From Prostheceraeus crozeri (Eukaryota; Platyhelminthes; Polycladida; Euryleptidae), in the NCBI GenBank assembly GCA_907163375.1, contig CAJQUW010000891.1, positions 62,001 to 126,000 of the forward strand: DNA of 64,000 nucleotides, in the 5' to 3' direction. Under the pieces are notes generated by a model that did not search any database, was not told the DNA's origin, and saw nothing but the letters and a program-made list of their open reading frames with translations. The position numbers and the translations under genes are program-made. Position 1 is the first letter of the stretch. Every line of letters begins with the position of its first letter. Below are positions 54,450-64,000 of the stretch, one piece after another.

Positions 54450-57221
54450 CAGTGGACGTGGCGGCGCGAAAACCTGGCGTATTACGCGAACGAAACGCGA
54501 GTACGCGAATTTAAGAGAAAAATGATGACATTACGCGAAATTTATCATTTCATAATTCGAAGGTTTAATTTTACCATTTTGATCATTTTTGCATGTTTTC
54601 ATCTACAGAGATGTTTATATTCATGCTCCATCCGCTGATGATATAATAGTGTAACTCTACAAAAATATATTGCTACACTTCATCAAAGTGAATTCGACTT
54701 CTTCTCCTTGTTGGAGCACCGCCGTTTCAGAATCCATGATATGGTTGAATCTCTATGACATGATCATCGCCGAAAGGGCTCGGAGAATGCGCAATGGTAT
54801 GTCATAATCAAAGCGAGCTTTTGGTCAGGAGTGTATCAAGGCATTTTTCGTAATTGTAGCAGAAAAGTTGAAAGACTATCTCCCTTTCGGGAACAATTTC
54901 CTAAAGTCTTGTAAAGATGTTAGCCGTCTATTGCAAGACCACGAAAATTTCGAAAAATGGACTCTACAAGTGGTGCGATCGATACCGTCCGTGCTTTGTG
55001 ACAGCAACGAATCTCAATTGAAAGTTGATATCCGACTTCATCAAAGCAGTCTGTCAGGATCCTCTCAAGATCGTGGCGATGCGTCTACATTTTGGAAGAA
55101 GGTCGAAGTAAGTGGAAAAGTGCCAACTTCGAACTTTTCCATATTGGTCGACATATTGACCAAAAAAAGGCGCTCGCTCATACCTGAAAGAAGATGTGAA
55201 ACAGTTTCTTTTTCTTCTCGATGTACTTTTCCTGCAATCTTCTGATGACGAAAATCGCGTCAGTACATGACTTCCCTTGACGGTGCGCAAACTAGTGTTC
55301 ACCGATGTTGACCAGGCTCCTCAGTCTCTTGTCAAAACTTTTTTCGAAGATTTCCATACCGTGCTCCATGAGTCGTAAGCCATAGCATGTGTGACAGCTT
55401 AAAGGGTCTCCTTTAGCTTTGTACAACGCAACAGCTAGGTTGTTGCGCCACTGTTCAGGACAAACTTTCGTTTGCAAGATCTTCTGAAATAAGGCATGCA
55501 ATTCTCCCACGGTAGGTGACGTATAAATGAATGACTTTTTCCAGCCATAGTGGCTCAGTGTTGTCGCGTGATGAATTGTGTTCGTTCGTGGAATGCAGCA
55601 ACAAACATTCTATTGTCACTGTATGTTATCTATGATTCTGCTGTAGTTCAGTTATGAGCATTAAAGCCTCTGCTAAGGCAATATGACTTTTCATTACAAT
55701 AGGTCCAGGATCTCCACGAAATTTCAACATGTCAACCAGAAGGGCCAGGAGCTTTGCCTTTTCTCAGATTCTTTATAGCTTCCCTCACCTCATTCAGAGA
55801 AATATCTTCGATGGGTGCTTCAATTGAAGGAGCTTCGCTCAGAAAGATGGCGTTCTCTTCGTTTGATCTTCGGTCGAAATAACTTCTCCATACCTCTCTC
55901 ACTTCCTTTTCATTTATTTTGATTTCATCGTTTTTATCTTTGATGAAGTGGATGCCTTGCATGTCAGTCCTTTCCTTCTTCATCTGCGCTGTAATTCGGA
56001 ACATCTTGTTTCGTTCTGCATGAGCTGTCAAGCCTTCACTACCTTTCTCCCAAGCATTTCTCTTCGAAATTGCCACACAACGCCTGGCCTCAAGTCTTTT
56101 ATGCAGTGCGCGTGACGATCCGCCCCTTTTCCAGATCTCTGTCAAACTTTGTAAGCATCTTTCTTCTCCATAATGACCAGTTGTACATCTTCATTCCACT
56201 ACCAGGTCTCCCTCTCTCTGCCTCCTTGACCTTTCGATATGCCACACACCTTAACTCCAGCTTTCATTACACTCTCAACAAGTGTTTCCCAGCTGCCGTC
56301 TCCTTCGTGAACCTCTTTGGCGAATTCTTCTTCATATTATCGTCTTTCAGCTTCCAGAACTTGATCTTCTTCTTCGCAGTTCTCTTTCTCTTGATAAAGC
56401 CTTTAATGCTGATATCAGCCCTGACCATTCTGCATTGGCTCATGCAAGCCTCCCCAGGTACACTGCAGTGCAGTCCAGGACTGTCGCGCCAGCTTTTCTT
56501 CTCATGATCAACAAGTCAATCTTGTCTCGGAATCTCCTGCTTTATAGGTGCCGCTTAACCTCTATGACATTATCAGCCAAAGCACTTTTCATCATATTGC
56601 CGACTCCGTTCGTGGATGTGTCATTGCCCACATACCACAATTTGTACTTTTCTTCATTGATGCCGATTGACATACAGCCGTCATTTCTGTAGCGCACTTC
56701 TTGAATGTAATAGATCAACAATTGATAGATCAATAATATGATAGTATTCATTATATTATATCATATTATAGATCAATAATATTTATAGACAATAGTCAAT
56801 CAATGTATCAAATAGCGAGAACAATTCAGTTTTAAGAAGTAAGAAAATTGATAGCTCAAATGTTAGAATGATAAAGAGCTTCTGGACATGCACAATGCAT
56901 CACATGCATCTTACCGAACATGACTGCGAAACCAAGAAAACGTGAAACTCTCCAACTCCAAGAATATGAATGAACTGAAGTCCACCGAATTGAAGATCAG
57001 TGTCGGCAATCCAACACATTACATCAGAGATGTTCCCTCTCAGACGCTCACAAGCACTTACTCTTTAAGCGTCTGGTGAACATCGTGCTTTTCCAGCAAC
57101 AATATTAGAGCCATAAAGCTCATATTACGCGTTATTATAATAATAATTATTACAACTAGCGCGAATACGCGAAAATCATGACTACACGCGAAATTGGTAA
57201 AAATTCGCGCCACGACCACTG
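54450..57221. mobile_element. hAT-like element carrying a LINE fragment
   Basis: The ends are CAGTGGACGTGGCGGCGCGAA (first 20 shown in order CAGTGGACGTGGCGGCGCGA) and the inverted CAGTGGTCGTGGCGCGAA. They are flanked by GTGCTTTG (54,442-54,449) and GTCCTTTG (57,222-57,229), an 8-bp duplication with one mismatch. Subterminal ACGCGAA words recur near both ends. No hAT transposase is seen. The interior holds an RTE LINE fragment. Confidence 0.7.
55200..56700 (-). mobile_element. RTE-type LINE fragment
   Basis: Minus strand. Around 56,150-56,200 lies NEDVQLVIMEKKDAYK, then 55,732-56,145 with DMQGIHFIKDKNDEIKINEK, VREVWRSYFDRRSNEENAIF and VREAIKNLRKGKAPGPSG. 55,292-55,510 has VCPEQWRNNLAVALYKAKGD and MEHGMEIFEKSFDKRLRSLV. 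This is the endonuclease/RT linker and first RT blocks (W....ivplyKgKGD; R..Kl.E..l..Rlr) as in RTE-clade elements. RT core motifs beyond this are missing, and the frames are interrupted near 55,520-55,730. Confidence 0.8.
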
Positions 57222-59087
57222 GTCCTTTGTTATTAGCAAATAATTAACCTCAATGAAAGGATATACTCGATGACTAAAGAAAATAAGTTTATTAATTATT
57301 ATGACTCATATTTTTTAAAGCAAAACATTTCAACTTAGTTAATTCTAGTCCCTATTTCAAATCTAGGAAAATCTTTTTCAGGATTATCATGGCCTGTAAA
57401 ATCCTCTACAGTTAACTAGTGTTAGTTCTTCAATGTTCTTCGCAATGTCCTCCCTTTGATATCTGTGAATATCGGGAGACTTGGAGTACCGGAAATATTG
57501 TCCTGCTTTGGCTAGCGTACTGACTTCCGCCCAATTTTCACCAATCGCAATTCTTTGTCCAGGATATTGATCGCTTAAGTAATCGACACAGACTCTATCA
57601 TTTGTCGAATAATTTTCTTCTTTAGTCAAGTGAGAAGTAAATAAAGATCGGTGTTATGTCTGACTTGGTTCACAATAAGCTTACTCTTCTTTTACCTTAG
57701 AAAGCTCGAGATTAAAATGATCTACTTCTTCATTTTATATATCATGGCTTAATCCGGCACAATCTGCCGTCGACGAATTTTTCTAGCATTCATGATGGAT
57801 AGGTGTAATACTGTGAGGGGAGGACAAGGTGAATTATAGACACTTGAGAGGAAAAACTTTCCTTGGTGGTTGTTTCTTCGAAGTGGGCGTTCAATGTCTT
57901 GAGCAGTTCAGCCGATTTGATTTCTGATCTCCAATAGGCCTGAGTTTCCAATACATGTCGTTATAAGCTATTTTTCGCCCTCTCTAGCCGAACTGTTGAG
58001 TCCTTTTTGGACGAAGCGCATCGTCAACTGTAGCCAAATAGTTCTGTGCTTATTTCAATTCTTTTTATTCTCAGGACATTTCCTACTAATCAGTTGCAGC
58101 GATTAAAAAAATGATGGCCTCTTTCATGCATTCGTGTAACCATGCAGTATGCGCGGAATATAGGCCCTACATGTACACAATATTTATAAATTTTCAAGTA
58201 TGCTGCTTGGTTTAGACAGAGTCACGGGAGCTTCGATGTCGTGTGTGTGAAGGATTCCCAGAAATTTTCGGATGGTCCGTAATGAGCGGAAATTGCGAGA
58301 GACTAGCACATTACAGCAAAAAAAATTGTCATTAATTCATCAAATTTGAAGCTCAAAAGCATTCGTCGAGAAGACTAATTCAGGGAGATCCAAGAAGTAG
58401 CCGATGCTAATGTACACTACTCTCAGCAAAGGCATGAAATAACTGGGATATAATTTTATCAAGCTGTATTTGTGGAAAGACTTGATAAACGCTTGTACCA
58501 GAAACCATATGTACCGCGTGATTACTTACCGGTACATAAGTAGAAATTGTGTAAATGTTTACCGATTATCTTATGAGCTTCTAACTATGATCGTTTTTAT
58601 CAATGAAAAGTTGCCGCGACTCTTATAGCATCCGCGAACTTCTTGCCTAAGTATTTTCTGGCGAGAGCCACTTATGATCTGTTTACCGGCTTCACGTGTT
58701 GATGAAAGCAGGAAGTCCTTCCCATTCAATTCCTAGGTCTGTGTCTGTGATTCACTCATCTTGTCTATATAATTAAGTAATTCGGTCAGCCTTTTGTCTC
58801 TCAATAAATTTAGAAAATTCAGCTGCCTTTCAAGTAATAAAGGGAAAATATGAAACGTGTTTCAACATTTAATTGTTTAGAGATGCAATCAAAACTCTTT
58901 AATTACGACCGTGAATGAGCTAGGACTCTAGAGTCCCTAATTAACGGATTATAATATACTATGCTTTTGATAACACAAATTGAGAGGGTGACCAAGGCTG
59001 GGATAGACAACATAGGAAAGGAGCATATAATCCATCGAATTTCGAATGAACGATTTTCGACAATAAACGAATAGTATCTTTTAGTTA
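57222..59087. other. Loop of the long inverted repeat, no recognised gene
   Basis: AT-rich sequence between the hAT-like element and the right arm. An open stretch of 80 codons at 57,387-57,629 (minus) shows no recognisable domain. Confidence 0.4.
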
Positions 59088-59805
59088 CAAAGCACATACT
59101 ACTCATAAATTTGGTAGTGGCAGCAAAAAAAACGATCTAATTTTGCCACATTTTCAAATTCAAAAACACATGCTTCTGGGTGGAAAACGTTGATTCTGTT
59201 TACAGTTTCAGATAGATCATGTGAAGCGTAAAACACTCGACCTATCAGAATTGGCGTAGCTGCTGCAAGAAATTGTCAGGTGTGAGTCAAAGATGTCAAA
59301 AACTGAATATTGTTCATATAATTTGAGGTTCAAAAGCTGCTTTCCCGATCCCTGGTGATTTTCTAAATACTTTTTTACAATCATTTGGATGTATTTGTAG
59401 TCGCCTGCGGAAGAAGGGACCGTAAAATTACTTTTGCATTTTTTAGGATATGTCTGAAAACTCGATTTTTTCAAAAATTTCTGAAAATCTTTATTTTTTT
59501 TGAGGGTCCACAGAAATTTTCTCGCAGCGAAAAAGTTATGAATTCTGCTTGAAGCATCTATGGTTGGGTATTAATTAAGCAATCCAAGAAGAATTTTTCT
59601 CAACTTCGCTGCGAGATCGGTGATGTAGGCCGTCAAAGATTTATGTGATTTTTCATAAATTCTCTAAAAAAAAGAAAAATTCGAATAAGTCAAGGACACG
59701 CAAGTGACCTTCCCGATAGACTTTTTCCATAATATTTTGAATTTCATCTAGATAGACCCAAATGATGAAAACATGTGAATTTCAAGAAAATCTGATAACC
59801 TTCGC
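59088..59805. repeat. Long inverted repeat, right arm (718 bp)
   Basis: Inverted copy of 53,732-54,449, starting CAAAGCACATACTACT and ending TAACCTTCGC. Both arms have the same length. No target duplication is visible at the outer ends. Confidence 0.85.
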
Positions 59806-62017
59806 TACAGGCCATTTGACGTTTTGGTGTAGAATGACCCATAAGCGGACTATATGCTATAAATGAATGTCATCGTATTTATTAGTCAAATAATTCGAGG
59901 TATCAATCCATACTGGCTTTCCTCACTGGAGGCCTGCTACTGAGTTGCCTAGAAGATTGATGTTGTATTAGTGAAACAAACTGTCCAGTTTATGCGAATG
60001 AGTGAGATTTATTGCATAATGTTGATAAATAAGCCCAAAGAATATAGATAATGATATACACAAACTGATAATGCTCGTATACACACATTTTCCTTTGAAT
60101 TTTTTATTACACAATCGTTTTCACTGTGATTTTCGTAAATCACGTGCAACTAGCCGAAAAGTCGATATGTATAGTAATCATTTTACATCCAGTTATCAAG
60201 ATACTTATATGATACTGATGTTATCGGAAATGTGTAGTCTATTTTTTATATAACTTCTTGAAACTTTCTGAGTTATCGATTGAAAAATACGAGATCTACC
60301 AGCATTGTACTATTTTGTAGATAATCGTCTAGATTGCTTAGTCAATGTAGATTGCGTCATACTTCAACTACTTCAACTCCCATATGCTTCAGCAACTCGT
60401 GGCTTCTAATAAATGCATCATCAGTAAACAGGAATCCTCACACAAAATTCAACGAGAGAATAGTGGTGTCAGCGATCAATGACAATGACAACCTTTCATC
60501 GTAAAGCTTGGACATGGTTACAAAAATATACATTTTTGTACCAGCATGTAGTCTAATATTCTCAATCTACATAAGTTCGTACAATTCGTGGTACGCATGT
60601 TTTGCTTTGGAGAGTGAGCCCCTTATTTGTCATTTAGTTTATCTTCACCTAACTCAAGATAACGGGAGGCCATGATGATAAAAAAGCTGAAGCCAAAACT
60701 TAATAACAAGATTCAGCTTGAATGTAAAGAAACAGTAAAGGAAATGTCAGAGTTTCATCCCCAACGAATGCAGTTTCTGCCAGTGGTATGCCTCCGTTAA
60801 CAGCCAAAAAAATTCTTTTTACAACAACAAATGTTTTAGCCCTCCTACCGAAAAATCGCTCCCGCTTGCCTGATCTCGGCGACAAGTCAAAGCGTGACAT
60901 CCGACACTGTCCTATCATGGTGTACATTTTGGAGACCTGGGGCAAGTCGTGTCAGACGAGAACACATCCATCCCAAGCCACCACTTACCAAGAACAGACA
61001 CATCATTTGGTTGAACAGTTAAATTTAGTCAAGCTGAGGGAGCCTTAATTGCGCTGAGATTAATCACAGACTCCTAGATATATAGCACCTGGACGGCTAC
61101 ACGCAAGACGGCTTGTTTGACCTTAATTGTCGATGAAAGAATGTGATTATATTTAGTAAAGTGAAAACGAAAAGTATAAAGAAAAAGAAGTGAAAGTTTC
61201 TGGAAGTCGGAGGAACATGGGACTGCAACTAGCTGATCATCGTTGACTGAAAATGGAATATTGACTGTATAAAAACAAGGAAGTGTTTGAAAGTAGTGTT
61301 ATCAAAAACCATAGTGTTGGACAACATAATTATTGTACGAATTGTAATCAATGTATGAATCACGTAGACTTGTGGTTGGTAGGAACAGTTTCTGCAGCGG
61401 CAGCTTAACTAAGGCCACATCAGCCGTCTCTTTCGTGAACGTATCCGATCCCATCCTGGTCTATTTGGTTGTGGAAATAGTACGAAAATGCCGATTCTAA
61501 TAAAGTGGATGGCATTTTGGAACTTGATAATCTCGCTTCTCTGGAGGAAGCAAAAATGATACTTGCCTCTGAAGGTCACATTCCGTTTCAGAGTTTTGGC
61601 GAAATTTGAATAACATGCAAAATTAACTTACATATTTTATTGCTAGTCAAATTCCCAAGGAGTAAGACAAATTTAATCATTCACAATGAATTGTGACTAT
61701 AGCGGTTATCCTCGACGATCCAACTTTGCAAAATCGAGCCACTGTGACTTTGCTGCTGCTTCCTTTTAGTTTCATGTTGCCTTGGTCAAATATCGGTTTC
61801 AATCGAAGAATTCACTCAACGAGATTTCACTCATTCACGAGGAAAGGTTACAAATATGCTCGAACAATGGTTTAATTATTGCCGATCTGATCAGATGTGT
61901 GGATGCTTGCACTTTTTGATCGAACAACTTTAACTTTTGAATAAGTGAATTTTTAAAATGAATTTTGAAGAAGATTGTAATTGATCAAATTCATGCAGCT
62001 AGCCCTCATCCTGCAAC
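59806..62017. other. Stretch without recognised gene
   Basis: AT-rich sequence. Overlapping open frames on both strands at 60,700-61,048 have no recognisable domain. Nothing else supported. Confidence 0.4.
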
Positions 62018-62019
62018 TA

Positions 62020-63185
62020 CAGTAAAACCTGCTTGTAGTGGACCCTCTCCGTAATGGACACTCGTACGCAATGGACACTTTGTCCTGCATAATTTGCATT
62101 TCTCATTGGAATGCCCCTTGCCATAGTGGACACCTGCTCAACGTGGACAATGGACAGCATTTTGTGACAATCTCCCTCAATAGGTGTGGACAAACACATC
62201 ATCAAAGTGGTTAATTCTCAAGATGAGATTGCTGTGTATGGCAATCTCGTCTTAAGTTTTGTTATGAAAACACGATGATTGACACGAATTGACATTATTC
62301 CCATCTCATGATAATTAAATTAACACATTGCCGCACTTGTAAACAGTCCAAACCAAGCAAAAGATAGATGATGTTGTCTGAAACTCTTCAAACTCGTCGG
62401 CCACTCACGATGAGGTGACATAATCGCTTAATTGACTTTCATGATAAAAGATGTCTTAAGCAAATTAAGACATCAATCTTTAATTTTAAACCGTCGACAA
62501 TCATTTAATGGAATTTAATGACGAAGAGAGTGTAGATATGATAATTAAGCTTCAAGAACGTTTTCGCATAATGCAGTTAAAGAGTTTGAAAGTGGCCAGA
62601 CAAACTCATATTGACAATTTTTTTTAAACCACGATAGACAGTTATCTTCTGAACTTGCGTGCTTTTTTGTGAGAAGAAATCTCTAAATAAAACATGTTCA
62701 ATTACACTGATCGATGTATTAAATGTTTGGTTTTAACGTCATGATAAAGGAAAGTGTGTAGATCATTATAATGCGTATATAAAGTGACCATTGACATAAT
62801 TCACTGACCAGAAAATACACGTATATCAATTAACAAATTCGTATACACGTACCAAACAGCATAAATTATTCAAATATTTAAGTTTCTCATGATACAGAAG
62901 CACGAATGGAGTTTACGGTGATCATATACAGTAACATAATATATGCATGATATTATATATTCTATTATGTATTTGCAAATAATTTCAGTATTTACATAAC
63001 ACTAACATACGCATGTGCAGAATATAACCACTATAAGTACTATCATATGATTAAAAAACGATAATAATAACGAGAAAGTGAGTATTGAAGTAAACGAAGA
63101 TGGACCCCTTTACATAATGGACACCTGTTCTCAATGGACACTTTGAGCTGCCAAAAATGGTGTCCATTAAATAGAGGGTTTACTG
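62020..63185. mobile_element. pogo/Tigger-like non-autonomous element
   Basis: Starts CAGTAAAACCTGCTTGTAGT and ends with the inverted form GAGGGTTTACTG, with TA on each side (62,018-62,019 and 63,186-63,187), as in Tc1/mariner-pogo elements. ATGGACAC words recur inside both ends (TAATGGACACT, CAATGGACACTT). No transposase frame is seen. Confidence 0.7.
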
Positions 63186-63549
63186 TATCAATTAACAAAT
63201 TCGTATACACGTACCAAACAGCATAAATTATTCAAATAATTAAGTTTCTCATGATACAGAAGTACGAATAGAGTTTACGGTGATCATATACAGTAACATA
63301 ATATATGCATGATATTATATATTCTATTATGTATTTGCAAATAATTTCAGTATTTACATAACACTAACATACGCATGTGCAGAATATAACCACTATAAGT
63401 ACTATCATATGATTAAAAAACGATAATAATAACGAGAAAGTGAGCATTGAAGTAAACGAAGATGGACCCCTTTACATAATGGACACCTGTTCTCAATGGA
63501 CACTTTGAGCTGCCAAAAATGGTGTCCATTAAATAGAGGGTTTACTGTA
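62826..63549. repeat. 362-bp tandem duplication
   Basis: 62,826-63,187 and 63,188-63,549 are direct adjacent copies with very few differences (for example AAGCACGAATGG against AAGTACGAATAG). Each ends in the pogo-like terminus GGGTTTACTGTA, so the right end of the element is doubled. Confidence 0.9.
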
Positions 63550-64000
63550 TTGTTACTCCAGTCCACGAGTATGCGTATTTCATGAAGCTAATCAAATTAA
63601 AATATCCGACAGATAAGGACAACAAATTTGACCACAAGCCGCAAAATTTTTTATGCCGTCATGCCTAGTTTAGCCCGGATACCGCATGTCACTTAGTTGA
63701 CCTAGTAGATACCGTCGCAATACCAAAATGTGAATTATAAACACAATGATGCACAGATCCTTGGCTGCGGATGTATCAGAATTCATAATATAAATGATAT
63801 AGAGACATGTACTTTTCGCTGTGCGTACAATTGAACTGATGAAATGACATTACTGAGCAAAACGTGAATGTTATCCATCTATTCTCGCCCAACACAGTGG
63901 TTTGATAACAACGGTGAAACAATTTAAATTCATTTTTCTCGCATGTGAACACATCAGTTGAATGCATTTTCTCATTGAAGTATGCATTTGTACTGATCTG
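63550..64000. other. Right edge, no recognised gene
   Basis: AT-rich sequence with no supported feature. Confidence 0.4.

Overview
The window reads as nuclear DNA of an invertebrate animal. It is AT-rich, has GT-AG introns, and is crowded with animal-type mobile DNA: a Polinton/Maverick (adintovirus-like) element, Penelope, RTE, CR1/L2-like and RNase H-bearing LINEs, hAT, pogo/mariner and a Sola-like DNA transposon. The species cannot be named from the sequence; the frequent GTAGGCCTAC and TACATGTA words only make a marine invertebrate plausible.

1 to about 27,250: two head-to-tail copies of one Polinton-like element. Copy A runs from before base 1 to about 11,282; copy B from at or before 11,979 to about 27,250. 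They differ only by scattered base changes where they align (1 of 211 residues in the ATPase, 3 of 226 in the next gene). Combined gene order is: IAP-like UBA/RING gene, an unknown gene, a small basic protein, an unknown 243-residue protein, FtsK/HerA packaging ATPase, a conserved Polinton protein, retrovirus-type integrase with chromodomain, penton-like minor capsid protein, a basic pX-like core protein, major capsid protein, adenain-type protease, and, on the opposite strand, a TATA-binding-protein-like gene and protein-primed DNA polymerase B. Capsid and protease genes are seen in copy A, the polymerase in copy B. Both copies are fossils with several breaks. An RNase H LINE sits at the same place in both. 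Copy B also carries a 2.5-kb Sola-like transposon with 31-bp terminal inverted repeats and a 4-bp target duplication.

The most interesting signal is the TBP-like gene, which shows features of both TBP lobes. The element also has repeated TATA-box promoters with the core TATATAA(A)GG in front of at least three genes, so it may have carried its own promoter-recognition factor. An IAP-type UBA/RING protein suggests control of host cell death or ubiquitination.

27,400 to 29,560: a minus-strand multi-exon gene of unknown function with short exons and introns, a Cys-rich N-terminus, Ser/Glu-rich middle, Pro/Ala/Ser repeats and a coiled coil; possibly a host gene or a decayed one.

30,000 to 64,000: gene-poor host DNA built largely of nested repeats: a Penelope reverse transcriptase remnant, three hAT-like elements defined by terminal repeats (two with 8-bp target duplications), a cluster of perfect hairpins, a MITE with perfect 41-bp termini, a G/C-rich minisatellite, a (TA)n tract, LINE fragments, a 718-bp long inverted repeat pair, and a pogo-like element with a 362-bp tandem duplication. 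No convincing host protein-coding gene was found there.
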